From: Isoetes taiwanensis
Taxonomy: Eukaryota; Streptophyta; Lycopodiopsida; Isoetales; Isoetaceae
NCBI GenBank assembly: GCA_021234155.1
Contig: JAJEKV010000039.1
Span: 7,575,077-7,639,076 of the forward strand
DNA length: 64,000 bases
Direction: 5' to 3'
How positions within the stretch are numbered: the first letter of the stretch is position 1; every line of letters starts with the position of its first letter. Below the pieces are notes generated by a model. The model did no database searches and was not told the origin of the DNA. It saw nothing but the letters and a program-made list of their open reading frames with translations. Positions 24,970 to 38,569 of the stretch are shown one piece after another. The position numbers and the translations under genes were made by a program.

Positions 24970-25960
24970 TGAAGGCTATTTATATTTAAGTATTACTTAA
25001 ATATACAAAAAGAACCTTTTTCAAGGGAAGTATAACCCTGGAGAAAATTCAAGTCTGTGCTGAATAAAAAGTGACAGAGACAGAGATCAAAAAGTTTTTA
25101 GATATGAGCTTAGTGGACTGATTTGAGATTCAGATTTGTGCGTTTCCTTGCCCTCCCTTTGAGAATAGTGTGGAAGGCGCAATAGATGCACATGCAGGTA
25201 TCCGCCTTTGCCATATTGTATCTTCCTTTGGCATCTTTGGCCTTGCAGAGCAGCTCCCTCCGGATATCCAAATTCTGGTCACAGCAGCAACCACAGGTAC
25301 AAATGGTTTCTCCGTGCGCAGAGGTATCGACAGCTCCAAAGAACTTAATCCACTCCTTGTTAATATCAGCTCTGTTTTCTTCCATTTGAGCCTCCTAGTC
25401 ATAAGAAATAGAGTATCTGCAACAGCACCCAGATCACCCATTAATACTTAAGATCCAATTGATATCATACAATACATGCTTAATGATTCCTTCCGGGGGA
25501 ATTATTTCATAGTTAAAAATGAAGGCATTCCTTCCTTTCCACATCCTCCAAGGGAGGATGTAAATTCTCCAGTCAGTCGGGTTGATGGGCATAAAGAAAT
25601 CCCTTTGGCTCAAGGCTATCAGGTTTTGACCAAGGATATTAGAGGCTAGTTCCAATATCCATTCCGACCACATGCATAATCTGAAGAGATGATCCTCATC
25701 TTCTTTGTCGGCAAGACACCTGTCACATAAATCCGAGTTAGTCATAGATAATCGAAACCTCTTACAGTTGGTTGCCAGGCCTTTGTGCCATAACTGCCAC
25801 ATGAAAGCCTTGATCTTTGGATTGATCGGGCTGCTCCACATGAAAACCAAATTCTTTCTGGCTGTGTCCGGGGTGACCCCCCATTTTAGGTGAACAGTGA
25901 TCTCTTGTTGACTCATTAAGAATCTGTAAGCCAGCCTGACCGTGTATCCAGTTTTACCGT
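24930..25960 (-). mobile_element. plant L1-type LINE remnant with poly(A)
   Basis: On minus, the frame at 25916-25434 reads as the zinc-binding region found at the C-terminus of plant L1 reverse transcriptases (INPKIKAFMWQLWHKGLAT, then CDRCLADKEDEDHLFRLC, then WRIYILPWRMWKGRNAFIF). A shifted continuation (25441-25110) follows. The copy ends in a (T)n run of about 38 bases on plus (24930-24967), which is its poly(A) tail. Palm and endonuclease are absent. This is a different LINE lineage from LINEs A-E, with a different tail. Confidence 0.75.
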
Positions 25961-26962
25961 TGTGATTCCATGGGTCTGGGGAGTGAGACCATCATTAGAT
26001 TTTTTTATTTTGTTTAGGGTTTTTTTAATTTTGTGTAATCATGTCACAAGACTGGAAGGAGCTTCTGCCTATCAGTGACTTGTGTTGTGATTTGAAATGG
26101 AGATCTGAATTCAGCTTAACTGAAGTTGTGGCAGCGCTGCAAGCGGGCCCGCCAAAGACCACCAAGGCAAAAAATACCTGTTTTAAACAAACATGAAAAA
26201 AGCGAGGAATTTCGTCTTCCAGTGGTCTATGTTGTAGGAATATGTACTAGTTGTTGGGCTAACGTCAGAACCTCCTGTAAATGATTAAGCTGCAAAATAG
26301 CTTGTATTATATTGGGAGTTGCAAAGATCTTTGATTTGAAGAAACTAATATAATACAAAACCATGTGGCCATAGTTGTTAATCTTCTAGTATTTGAATTT
26401 GGTTCCTATTTAAAAATGTCATACATATTCAACATGTTGTTGAACTTGGAGACATGTGTAAATTTATGCTTCACATTGGGTTGAGGTAGGGATTTGGGTT
26501 GACGTAAAAGCAATCTAGTTGCAATCCTGCCTACAAAGCCAATCATATCATGACATGTAGCACGTTTCATCTCCAGGAATGTAGCACAGAAATTTTACAA
26601 CGATGAACACCATCTTTTACTGGACATTCTTGGCTTTTACCCTGCATTCTCTGCATTTACCTTGCATTCTCGGAGTTTTACTTGCATTCTTGGCCCGTAG
26701 AATTGCAACTAGATTGCTTCCACTACAGTAATGTCAAATTACTTGACATTCCTGAGATGGAATGTCAAGTAAATTTACATTCCTATATACAGATTCTGAA
26801 TTTGTTCATGAATACACAAAGGTTTATACAACGAACCATACTCCGAGACGTGGGAAACCCTTGTCCATACGTGTCATTGGTTCACTCTTTCACGGCTCTG
26901 TTCTGATTCCAGCTGCTCCTCGTCTTAGGACAGAATTCTCATGACGATTCCAAGCTACTGGC
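25961..26962. other. upstream region of the aldo-keto reductase gene
   Basis: No coding sequence recognised. Short imperfect repeats of TTGCATTCT(C/T)GG/GCATT(T/C)AC occur at 26635-26695. I do not see a convincing TATA box at the expected distance from the start codon. Confidence 0.4.
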
Positions 26963-28868
26963 ATGGCTGTGATACCGCGGATCAAGCTGGGCTCTCAGGG
27001 ATTGGAGGTCTCCAAGCTTGGTCTAGGATGCATGGGTATGTCTGCTTTTTATGGCCATCGCAAACCGGACGAAGACATGATCCGCCTAATCCATGAAGCA
27101 GTAAATATGGGTGTAACTTTTCTGGACAGCGCGGACATCTATGGGCCTTACACTAATGAGATCCTCGTTGGCAAGGTATGGTTAAATTACCGTTTTCAAT
27201 GCCCTTGCATTATGCTCTACTCATGTTTTCCTGCTTGAAGCAGTATCTTGGAAGCTTGATTGCCATTTCCTCTTCTACACTTTTTTTTGTTTTTTGCATC
27301 CTTTCAAAGACGCTACCTGCAAATTTGTCTCTAATTAATTAGTAAACCTTGTTCAGGCCATAAAGGGAATTAGAGAGAAGGTGCAGGTTGCGACAAAATT
27401 TTCTTTTTGTGCTGAAGAAAATGGAAGTATGTCGATAAGAGGAGACCCTGAACATGTGAGAGCTGCTTGTGAGGCCAGCTTGAAGCGGCTTGATGTAGAT
27501 TATATTGATCTCTACTATCAACATAGAGTTGATCCAAAAGTTCCGATTGAAATAACTGTGAGATTCCATTCAAGTTTACACGACTTGAAAGCTTTCTCCC
27601 TCTACTTAAGTTTTATATTTTGCAGGTTGGTGCAATGAAGAAACTGGTAGAAGAAGGCAAGGTCAAATACATTGGCCTGTCTGAAGCACCCTCTTCAGAC
27701 ATTCGTCGCGCTCATGCCATCCATCCTATAACCGCAGTGCAGTTTGAATGGTCACTTTGGTCGAGAGACTGTGAAAAAGACATTGTTTCTACATGCAGGT
27801 TTTGTAAAAATAATTCTGCTTTGATATGTCTTACTTTGCATCTTAGACAAGCTTATAATCTATTTGCTTTGATAGAGAGTTGGGAATAGGCATCGTACCT
27901 TATAGCCCGCTTGGTCGAGGTTTTTTTTCTGGAAAAGCAATAGTGGAAGAACTTGCAGATGATGATTCCCGTAAAGTAAGATGTTTTTCCATTCTATCTA
28001 CCACAATATGTTTCTACGCTCTTATATTTTGCTTGGTCTGTGTAATATTAACCAATGTAGTCCATCTAAATGCCAAATACCTAGATTCACACACTAACAT
28101 TCCTAAGCTATGATTTTTTAAAATTAGCATCAAGTTTCTTTTACGTGGCACTTCTCTTGCATCTTGGACAGTCGCACAAAATCAGATGCAAGTTAGGTTA
28201 TTTCTCATTTCCAAACCTCTACCGTTGGGTAACTTGGGTTCATGTATAGTAAATTATTACCATGCACTATGCGCACTGCCATTATTCAGGTCTTAAAGAA
28301 TCTATCAGAAACCAGAAGTTTTATTTTGTTAAACTAATTCTTTCTTTGCCCTTTGCACATTTGTAATTCTTCTTTACATAATTGGAAGTCTCATATTTAA
28401 AGAAAGTCAAAAGGTTTTACATGTTTACATGTTGCTTACTCTAACCAAGTTTTTGAACAAGATATGGATTCCTTATTCAAGATTATTTTAATTTTTTCCT
28501 TGTTTCCACAGAGTACGCCGAGGTTTCGCCCTGAGAACATTGAACACAATAAGGTCCTTTATGAAAGGCTAAGTATAATTGCTGCTAAAAGAAGTTGTAC
28601 ACCAGGACAGCTTGCCTTAGCATGGGTTCTCAATCAAGGAGAAGATGTTGCACCCATTCCTGGCACGACAAAGCTCAATAATCTCAAGGAGAATGTCTCA
28701 GCACTGGCTTTGCACCTTTCCAAGGAGGATATGGAGGAGATTGAGAGCGCTGTACCTCTTGATCGTGTTGCTGGGGAGAGATATGATGATGCACGCATGT
28801 CATTAACATGGAGACATGCAAGTACACCACCACTTTCTGCTTGGCAGTATGCTGGAGTGAAGTCATAG
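26963..28868 (+). CDS. aldo-keto reductase, perakine-reductase/auxin-induced type (5 exons)
   Basis: An NADPH-dependent reductase of carbonyl compounds, probably cytosolic. Exons 26963-27175, 27357-27557, 27626-27798, 27876-27975 and 28512-28868 join with GT-AG introns in frame to 347 residues, the usual length. The N-terminus [20 protein letters not shown] is typical. The catalytic tetrad is visible as D55 and Y60 ([14 protein letters not shown]), K85 (VATKFSF) and H127 (YYQHRVD). [17 protein letters not shown] near the C-terminus is the cofactor phosphate-binding block. Exon 3 ends TGCAG|GT and exon 4 restores [17 protein letters not shown]. No stop or frameshift, so probably a working host gene. 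The substrate cannot be told. AATAAA at 29056-29061 may be its polyadenylation signal. Confidence 0.93.
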
Positions 28869-29226
28869 CTACGTAAGAAATGAGTATCAGAGTCTGACCA
28901 ATCTATGACCAACGTATAAAGTGCAGAGCACATATAGAGTTCATCCACATGAACGATATAGAGTTTCCATGCATAAGTGTATTTGTTTGTAATTATAGAC
29001 CTGTATTGGGAGATCTCCACCAGTCGTTAGAGTTGAGCTTTATCTGCAGTATTGTAATAAAGCCATCCTTGCAAATGTTTGGAAGCGTAAATAACAAAGT
29101 TCTATGACTTTGGAACGAGGGTCTATGTATGATCTCGTGCTTATAAAAATTCCTATCAGGCATATGTGAAGCCTCTGATAAGGTCATGCACCATTCTACT
29201 GCTATAAATTAAAAATAGCTTGCCTT

Positions 29227-29227
<1 letters not shown>

Positions 29228-29262
<35 letters not shown>
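29228..29262. repeat. poly(A) tract
   Basis: About 35 A residues after TTGCCTTC. It might be the tail of a retrotransposed fragment, but I cannot define the body. Confidence 0.8.
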
Positions 29263-29264
<2 letters not shown>

Positions 29265-29322
29265 TATTGCCAGAGTTCTTACCACCACCATAGCCATAGA
29301 CTTCGCTGGCAAGTAAATAGCC

Positions 29323-29517
29323 TTGGATTTAAACCGTGCCACAAAAAGCCCTGTTTTCAGAAAGCTATTTGATGAGATGAGCGAAGAAGAACGAAGACCT
29401 CTGTTGGAACTCGCTGCAACTTCATGTAAGCAAGTCGAAATCAGCCAAAATGCCTCTAGAACTGTCTGTAACAAAAAATTTCTAGGGCCGGTTCCACCAC
29501 AAAAACCAACAAAATAA
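29323..29517 (+). CDS. short hypothetical frame, possibly a gene fragment
   Basis: A 64-codon frame with a charged, helix-like composition (KLFDEMSEEERRPLLELAAT, ending PVPPQKPTK). I do not recognise it. It lies just beyond a poly(A) tract and could be an exon or a retrocopy fragment; chance is also possible. Confidence 0.25.
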   Translation: MDLNRATKSPVFRKLFDEMSEEERRPLLELAATSCKQVEISQNASRTVCNKKFLGPVPPQKPTK

Positions 29518-29519
29518 CA

Positions 29520-32500
29520 AGGTGCTGCGCACGAAGGGTTGCCCTCTGGTGGCCCTGAGAATGTGTTTGCATATTCTTTGTTTTGTAGTTTCGTGTTGAT
29601 TGACGTGGGCAGTTGTTGCGGATTGGTTGTTGGTGGTTGTTTTTGGTAGGGGTAAACCCTTGTTTGATGGTTGGTTGGGAATATTATTTGGCACGTCATA
29701 TTGAAGAATATCTTTTAGATTCTTGCATCATTTAGTTGCACATAATATTTCTGAACTTTTACTTTTCTTTTTTGCTGTTTTTTCCTTTAGTGTATTCTTT
29801 GCTTCTGAGATATACAGTTTTTTCCTACATGTTTGCCAAATGTTAACCATCTTCAAATGTTTAGAATTCAGACAACTGAAATAAGGGAACATCCACCTTT
29901 TTGGTCCCCCTTTCTCCTTATAGATTATTTTTGCAATGCCAATGTTGATGTTAAATGGGAAACATCACCTACGTTATTTAAAGTGGTTGTTTTGTGTGTA
30001 ATGTCTCTCCCCTTTTTAACGACATTTCTAGCCCTTATTTTATATTTAGGCAGCACCATCTGCCCGGAGTCCCCTCAGAAGATAAATCCCTTTGTGGAGA
30101 AGACCTCACGTGAAGAGGTACCTGAGGTACCTTGTTGTCAGATGTTACCGAGGGGGTCCATGCTTTTTTTGGATGTGGCACCTATTTCAGTACTTCTAGG
30201 AGAGAGGGCTTCACAATTGTGACCTCTTCCCAAGTTCACACTTTTTGTTAATGGGCCATTTATTGCCATGAGTTTCCATATTTCGCAGTTCTAGATTACT
30301 TTGGCTTTTCAATTGACTGGCGCCATTAATCCTTCCATTTTCAAAGTGGGAAGCATTTCGATAAGCTTTAGTGGAAATTTAAAACTGTACTTCCTACTCT
30401 TTATTGTTATTCCCTTAGGTATGCCCATGTTGGCTGAGATGGCGACACGGATTCTAGGACCTTAGCAATAAAATGTGGAACCTTAGCAATAGTGCCCAAA
30501 GTATTTGAGATGGTTTTAGAAATCCTGGCACTCTGTGCTTGTTTTGTCATTGTGGTTGTATAATTTCATTAGCATTGTCATCATTTATTGTCCCGAGTGC
30601 TTGTTTAGAGATAGACATTCGTCTATGGTCAAGTTGTAATCGATGTGCAATATGAAAGCTTGGTAGATGGTGATGCCATCTGAGATGCTTGCAAGGTCTT
30701 GTATTCCTTGTTTTTTTTGTTATATTGTCATAGTTGGCCTCGACATTCTTTTTCCTTAGGATGTGCTTGACAAATCCTGTAAAAAATAATGTCAATTGAT
30801 ACGTGTACTCAATGAGGTTAATGCTAGTAAATCTTTTTTTCTCCTATTTAGTTTAAGCTGGTTCTTCGTTGTTTTCTTGCTTGAAAGCGTTCGTTCTCTG
30901 TTGCTTCTTGTGCGAAGCTTCAGAGTTCTATTCTTACTTTTTTAGTCATTACCTAAACGACCCATGCAAGGCTGTTATTTGGTACGAAGTCTGTTGCTTG
31001 TAATGGACAGATAGTCAAACTTTTTTTGCGAACTCTTATTCTTGCAAAAAGGCTTCAGATTTAGTCATTTGAAAATGTAAAGATTGGTTTACATTTCAAA
31101 TGCTTTCAGCATGTTGGAAAATCATAGAAATGACACTACAAAGATCTAAAAATTTTGGGCACAATATATGTGCGATAATCAGCACTTAAAGGAAGTGTTG
31201 ATTTATAAACACTATGAAGAATATCTTCGGTATTTCATATAATAATGACAGAACTTCTGCCAAAACCTTTGCACCTTGAGGCATTTTACCAGGTAGTACC
31301 CTTGTTTTCATTGACTACTATCCTTTGCTGCTATGCAGCAAGACCAGCAAAAACTGCCCTACCTAGCATTTATGTCGTCCAAACTTCCTACAGACGCTCC
31401 CGTAATCATATATCTTGGCTTGAGGGAACAAAATTTATTTAGCATGATTTGGAACTAGAGGACATGTATGTGGCAGACATGTGGATTCTTCAAAGGTAAT
31501 TTTGTTGACTTTTCCATGGATGGTTCCCTTAGCCAACTAGATATTCATTATTGACATGCCTTATGGATTGTTTTAAGGCAGCTCCATATCTCCATGTCAG
31601 TTACCCATGGCACCAAGTAAATGCTTTGGCATCTTTGCAACTTAGGAATGGTGGAAAGGGAAGAACACTTGCGCTTCATTTGTCCTGTTATGAAATAAGG
31701 GGAATGCTTTCACTGTCTTTTCCAGGACCCAATCATGTTTCAGCATTTGAGAGCTTCTAGGACCAGATATCTCTTGCTTTATAGGCATATGAAGTCATTT
31801 AGCTCAGAAAATGCTTCATCAAGTAGAGAATTAACTTGGGTGGCACCTGGAACAATGCTATTGAATTGAGCAAGAAAATACTTGTTTACTTTCAAGTAGG
31901 ACCTTGAAAATGTATTTAAATGCTGAACTTACCTTCATTTTCAACAATTGATCAGAAATAGACAGTTCTTGGCGAACAAGCTCTAGGATCCTGCTCAGAA
32001 AAAACATGTGAATGAGAGCATATACATATACATATGCTTGCCCTTTAACATGAAGATGCTCAAATGGAGAGAAAGACGTGTCTCTAAGGTGGCATCACCT
32101 CGCCACACATACTTTATTTGTTATCATGTCCTCTGCTCGGTTTGAAAGCAGTAGCCCAAACAAGGACTACATTTCATAAACCCCAATGGAGAGAATGCTC
32201 AGAAGAAGTGTTGAATTATAAAGACTATGAAGAATATCATCGGTATTTCATATAATAATGACAGAAATTTCTGCCAAAACCTTTGCACCCTTGAGGCAGT
32301 ATAGCTCCTTTCTATCGAGGATTTGTGTAAGTTCAATATTCCATTGCCTAGCAGCTTTTTCTTAAGACAGATTCATAGCCTAATAATAACACAAAATTAC
32401 TGCTATATTACTTAACAAGCAGCAACCTCTCTGCTATATACATACCTCATGTATATATCTCAGTGCAAAATTATTGCTGCTTCCCTCCTCTGATGACTTA

Positions 32501-35000
32501 AGCACTCCATACCAAATGTATACGCCCGCCATGAAGCCAGGATGTGGTATTGTAGATTTACTGCCCCCTGAATGACCCACAAAAGAAACTGTTTTTAACA
32601 CAAATTTGGATATTTGGCAAAGGAAAATCCCAAAGAGGACCGGAAATGGCTATGGCAGACAAGCTTTTTTTTTACAGATCTTTAGGTTACCACTACCAGC
32701 TTCCACGAATATATTTACCTCCTTTCTTTTCTGTTAACCCACAAGCAGTATTTCTGATGTGACGCTCTGCCCCAGCATAGGGCAACAACGTTTGTTGCAG
32801 CAGTACAGCGGTAGATGATGCAGAGGCAGAGCGGATGTTTTTAGTCTGGCATAAATAAATGGAGTAGGCAAAGCAGTGGCGCAGAGATAGGGTAAGCAAA
32901 GAAGGTCTGAAATCCGGTATCGAGTCTGGTGGAAAGGCGTTTTTCTTCAACAGAAGCTTGTGGAAGATCAAGTATCTTCTCTGCATTTGTAGAGCAAAAG
33001 GCTTTCCGCCATGCCTGCATTCAGACGGGAGGCAAATGTTCATCTTCAGCACAGGAGCAAAGCCGGGAGGGTGCCATATCCTTGGATGACCGAGCACTTA
33101 CAGGCACCAGCCGGTTTTTAGCAGTCACCAGTATATGCTAGGCATATGCCGGCATATACCTGGATATGCCCACATACCCACATAAACGAGGGTTTGCCCC
33201 CCTAGGGGCAACCCAAAAAGAAGGAAATCAATAGCTTACCTTCTAGAAGTAACAAACATTCAAATCATTATTCTAGAGATAAGAGTGCAAGAAAAGTAAG
33301 AACTTTTGTAGTCTATGAAGTACAACTTGCTATATAATAGTTCTTTAAAAACCTACAGAAATTTGGCTCTTCATTCACAAGATTTTGTTTTCTATAAATG
33401 TTGTTCAATGAAGGATCAAAGCTTGGTACTTTTCTAAGGTTAGCAGTAGACCAAGCTGTTAACTTGTTCCAAACTTTATTTAGTTGTGCACACCCCTTTA
33501 AAAAACTTGATCTGTAGAGCATGATGCTTTACATTCTTGAATGTTGGATGCTAACTGTGGGTTGAACTCCACAGGTTTTAAACACACAGAGTTTGAGCCA
33601 ATAAATGTATCGGCAAGGAGAAGGCCATCGCGATAATTCTTCTGTAGTAAATAAGTGTTTCCACTTGATGTTCAAAGACATGGTTCAATGGAAAAGCTTT
33701 AAGCTTTATGCCCGGTGTATCTTGAATCACGCCCTAGATCGGAGGGCTTAGATCTAGGGCTGGATTTAGGGCTAGATCCACTATTGGTTCTCGGGTCTTC
33801 TAAACTTCACTTTGGCCATATAGCAATGAGAGCCATGGTGACGACATAGCGGGGTAGAGACGTGACATAAGAATCTTTCGGTCTTTTGTTTTGATCTCTT
33901 CTATTCCATCTTCCCAACTAGCATGATTCAATTTCGTTCTGAATGTATGGTATGTTTGTAGTTTAAGATGTTCCTTGATTCCATTTTGGTTCTATCAAAG
34001 CATTCATTCCACAGGATAAGCAGGTCAAGCAAAGCTTTTAATCTGATATATATGCCTCTGCCAAGAAAGCATGCAAGCAGGGCAAACAGAGCTATAAAAT
34101 CTTCTTATCTTATAGATTAAAATATAGTGTGTGTCTTCAATGGAGACCTAAGTTGGACGGTTACGATTTAATCTAGCAATCGGACGGCCAGAGTCCATAA
34201 TGTTTTATGGTGTGTCTTCAATGGCAACCTAAATTTAAAGGCGAATGTGAATATCGTGAAGCGCCTTGCCATAACTGCTCTTCTCAACCTTTTCTAACAG
34301 ATCCCATGGGGTAGAGAAGGTTTTGGAAAAATTACCAGTTTGTCGGGGCTCCTTGGGTGGCCTCTTCTCGTTCGAAGTTTGCGAAGATTATTGATTATAG
34401 CCTTTCCGTTTTTGAGGTTTGCATTCTATGCAGTGGATCCTTACTCTTGTGACAATCTTTAGCTTTCTATTAAAACCCTCACACATCATTCGTGGTTTTA
34501 GGGCTCCATATTCTTCTTAGCATCTTCCACTTGGATGCCAATTCTGCGCATCGTTTTTTACCGTTCTTCAGGTAAGGTGAAGCAACTCTAGCTGAACTTG
34601 ATCATTTAGATCTTCATGTAATATTTCCAACTGACAGATTCCCAGTGGACACTTCTAAACTAAGATTACCTTGGGGGTGTGGTGCGCCATGTAACTTCTT
34701 CATTATCTGGAGACAATTAACTATATTGGTGAGCACCCAAAAATTGGATATTCAAATGCAGAAAGCAACAGACGCAGACTAGTGGCGTGGAAGAATAATA
34801 ATAAAATTCCTCTTCAAATTCAAATTTTCCTCCCAATTCATTCTTTGTAATAAAGGACAATATTTTATAATTTTATTTGGAACACGGGGAGGGGGTTATT
34901 ATACCTAGCGCACGTGTGGATATTTAAATCTAATTTGAATTTCAAATTTGAATTCTGAGACCCAGGACCCCAGGGACCCTCATTATAAATTTCAAATTCA
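29520..35000. other. long stretch without a recognisable gene
   Basis: I find no convincing gene. The open frames are short and show no domain. One direct repeat of about 100 bp is present (separate entry). The sequence is AT-rich and probably old intergenic DNA. Confidence 0.45.
31185..32300. repeat. dispersed direct repeat, about 100 bp, two copies
   Basis: 31193-31290 and about 32206-32299 share GAAGTGTTGA, TATGAAGAATATC, TCGGTATTTCATATAATAATGACAGAA and CTGCCAAAACCTTTGCACC. They are about 1 kb apart and non-coding. Confidence 0.75.
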
Positions 35001-35175
35001 CAGGACTTGATGGGACACAATACTTGCCATGTGGTGCCCTGCTATTCATGGACGCAGGATCGCCACGTGGTGCCCAGTCAATTATGGCTACACTGGCTGC
35101 CCATGTGGTGCCCCATAATTTATGGACTACATGGGCCCGCCACATGGCGCCACATTATTTATGGACTACAATGGT
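35000..35175. repeat. imperfect tandem units containing CCAC(A/G)TGG(T/C)G(C)C
   Basis: Four units of about 45 bp alternate GCCA(C/T)GTGGTGCCC-like and ATTTATGGACTACA-like blocks. GC-rich against the surroundings; no coding sense. Confidence 0.55.
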
Positions 35176-35699
35176 CCATTTTTAACAAAAAGTTTGCCAC
35201 TTGTCACATCGCAATGGGACCTAATTGCATGTCTATTTTAAAAAGATGCCTTTGTCTGGAAAGCTCCCATTTCGATGCCTATAAGCCCCCCTTCCGAAGA
35301 AGACGCTCTATACCCTTGCTGCCGCTTGCATCTATGACAAGGCTTATATCCACATCGAGTTGCCACATTTGATTGCTGTCGATCGATGATGGAAAGTCGC
35401 CCCACCAAGGGAGGCAAAGGTAATGCTTGCATCGTTGCCTGAATACTGTAACTGTTTCTTATTTTTTTAATTTAAAACTTTATCTCTTCCCACAGTGACA
35501 TCTATTCTATCCTATATCTCTTCCCTCCTTGCTTGAAAACAAACCTGCATCTCCTGCATCTGACAAGCATGTCCGCAAGTTGCTGCCATTGACCACGATT
35601 TTTCCTTTAAGTGCTTCTTTTAGAAGTTCCTTCCCTTGGCCACACCTGGCAAACTGGGCGCCCACCGGTAGTCCAATGTATTGTTAAACAAACCTTGTA

Positions 35700-36740
35700 G
35701 CCAGGACCACGCTAGTTGAACCTCAGGACAACCAAAAAGACAATGCTCAAGAGTCTCAACGTCTGAAAGACAGAGCGGGCATACTGCAGATATGCGAGGA
35801 TCATAGAGATGTCAAAAGGCATTAACCCGCAGGCACATGTGGATAACCTGCCACCACAGTATAGAGACTTTAGGGTGGAGCAACCGATCCCAAAGCCATC
35901 GCAATGTACGACACAAAGTGGGCTGTGGAACCTGTAGGTGCCACCCATTTGGCAACTGGAGGTGTTGTGGTGTTAAAAGAAGGCGATATACTGATCTGAC
36001 AAATTGCTTGCCTTTGTGAATATTTTCATGACAGTCCCATGGCACAATTTCAGCAACACCAACTTGCACTATAAGAGGTAAATTTTCTGCGACCTTCTCC
36101 CATAGAGATACGTCCCAACGAGAGAGCAGGAACTTTGCCTGAAATTCAGGCCAAGACAGTAGGCGACCTACCTCATACCATGCTTGAATAGAGACAACAC
36201 CTGCAAGAACCCATCGTCTCTATGTAAGGGGATGAACTGAGGCTGCCAATGGAGGTGCTGAGAGGTCTGGAGGCAGTGGTGCCCACCACCATGGAGTCTC
36301 CAATAGGGTGTGGATAGAGGGGCATGGCCAGAAAAGATGTCTAAGCGCCTCCCATGCTGCCAACAAACCACGCAAAAATGGAGAAGCACTTGGAAAAGGC
36401 TGCAGAGTCTGAAATAAAGCCCAAGGTCTAGTTTGACAGCCTTCTTACCTAGAGGGATACAGTGACCAAGAGCTTGTCTAAGAAGGCGTGAACCAGGAGA
36501 GTCATCCTCACCATTCAGGAGTCTCCAAATGAACTTTGAAATAAGCACTTTGCTCTGCAGTAAGAAGTCCATCATACCCAGACCACCTGCCCATTTTGGA
36601 AGGATGCACTTCGACCAAGCCACCTTAATCACAACACCTTCCTCAGTACCCGCCCAAATAAAGTTCCGAACTATTGCAATGAGCTCACGCACTTTGATCT
36701 GTGGGGCTAGCAGTAAGGATGTCAATACAAGCATGACATA
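35700..36740 (-). mobile_element. plant L1-type LINE ORF2 fragment
   Basis: Minus-strand frames carry the region after the reverse transcriptase palm of plant L1 elements (FIWAGTEEGVVIKVAWSKC, then KWAGGLGMMDF, then KFIWRLLNGEDD). Further on comes the zinc-binding region (LWDRLLHPKVSILWWQVIH). Frameshifts break it into at least three pieces. It is unrelated at close range to LINEs A-E. Confidence 0.75.
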
Positions 36741-37540
36741 CTAGAATGGCATTGCTTTTGTACAGTGCATGCATATGCTTATCCATCATTTTGATGTTAA
36801 ATCTCTCTAAGTGCTGCCTTCATGGTTCCCAGCTCGACTTTGTGTTCTATCCATTTGTCGTTCTATATTCATTTCAATACGTTGGAACACCTTATGCTGG
36901 ACAAATGTGGCATTATATGTTTAGAGGAAATGTTCATTTTTGCAATATGATATCGCGGATTAGGTCATGGGCATTGTATTTTTCTTTATATTGGCATTGC
37001 CCATTTTTTACTGATGTTTGTGCTGGCCCTATCCATCTATAATGCACATCTATATTAACCTGTGATATGCACATGTTGTACCAATCAAATAAACGTACAT
37101 ATGCACAAAAAAGAAAAAAGAAAAAGTAAATTATCTGAATTAGTTATGGATGCATGTGGTGTTTACTTGCCTAAAGCATGTGTTATGCTCTTTGATAAAG
37201 TCTATATGTCGTAGAAGATTTGTGGAATTATCAAGTCCATATCTAGGTTCCATCTCATATTGTTCATGCAAGAATGGATACATGCAGTGAAAAGTTTGCA
37301 TGCCCTAGAAGATATCTGAAAATTATAAGTCCACCTCTGGTGCTATGCCATGTTGTTCTTGCAAAAATGGCTATATGCAATGGAAAGGTTAACATGCTTA
37401 TGCAAAAAAATGGCCATTATTTGTCATTTTAACATAAACATAGATAAACATGTAGGGAAGAAGAGATTTATGTTATGAAAGGCAAACGAAGAATCTAAAT
37501 CAATTTAAAGCTGAAAAATAGCTTTAAAAATGATGATACT
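36741..37540. other. intergenic DNA with an old tandem duplication
   Basis: No gene seen. At 37196-37388 two diverged copies of about 95 bp follow each other (GTAGAAGATTTGTGGAATTATCAAG / CTAGAAGATATCTGAAAATTATAAG and following). The right edge is the 8-bp target of the hAT element. Confidence 0.5.
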
Positions 37541-37599
37541 GATGGAACCAGGGATAGGTTCTGTACGTATGAAACTATTTTTTCAGACGTATAAAGTGC

Positions 37600-37980
37600 A
37601 AAAATACGTATTTTTGGGAAAAATACGTATTTTTTGTATTTAATACGCCGTAGGAAAAAAAGTTTCGCGTAAAGCGAAAACCTTACATTTTAAACTTCGC
37701 AGCGAACTTTCCTTCAGCGTAGCGAAGTCTAAGTTTTAAACGCTTTTACGCGAATCCCCTCGCCCGCCCGGCGTAAAGCGAAGCCTTAATGTTAAACGGG
37801 CGAAACTATTTTCAGCGTGCGAAGTATAAAGGTTAACTTACAGCGAAACTTTTTTTGTTCAGCGTAAGCCATTCTTTCGTTTAAACTGCTGGCGAAGGGC
37901 GGTTTTAGCGAAAGCGGGCGTTTTTAAACTTCAGCGAAGGTTTCTATATATATTCCGGCGTTTTCGTTATTTTCTTGCGA
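37600..37980. repeat. left subterminal repeat zone of the hAT element
   Basis: A GC-richer patch dense in GCGAA, GCGTAAAGCGAA and TTCGC motifs in both orientations. The same motifs fill the opposite end. Such zones bind hAT transposases in known plant elements. Confidence 0.7.
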
Positions 37981-38569
37981 GAACAAGGTAAACCACACAG
38001 CACGCTCCACAACTTTGTGCCCCTTTGCCTTTTTTTTCATTTTCCCTTAGTTTTTAGCCAAACCTAGGTAGTTTTTTCTGTTGTTTTTAATTGTAGGTCT
38101 AGGGTTCCTCCATAGTGAGGCCCTTGCACATTGCCCCCCTCCATTGAGGTGTGGCGATGGCGGCGTCTCGACCTATGGTTGAATCGACTGATTTTTTTAA
38201 GAAAAAAAAAAAAAGAAAAGAAAATAAAATGCAATAGAAATAAAGGAAAAAAAAAAATAATGAAATAGAAATAAAAATAAGAAAAAAAAAATTTTGGTTG
38301 CCTACCCTTTCATCGACAACAGTAGTAGTTAGGGTAGAGAGTGATCCTTGGCTAGGTTAGAAGTTCGAGAGTGATCCTTGGTTGAGGCAGTGACCCTTGC
38401 CTGGCGTGCCACATTTAATTGTGCCATGCCGATGGTGGGTGTCATTGCTGATGTTGAGGATTGCTAGGGTCAACCTCCCATTTAGATGTATAGCCCTCTC
38501 CCGCCGCTTGTTGGTTTCGGTCCACGGTGCTAAAGGGTGGGTGTTGTACTCTTATGGAAGGTCGGTCGA

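Noticed and set aside
25170-25451. Plus-strand frames opposite the L1 remnant
   Set aside because: The minus strand carries the recognisable L1 protein and the poly(A) orientation; these are shadows.
32693-33097. A 134-codon minus-strand frame
   Set aside because: No family resemblance, and a competing plus-strand frame covers the same bases. Probably chance.
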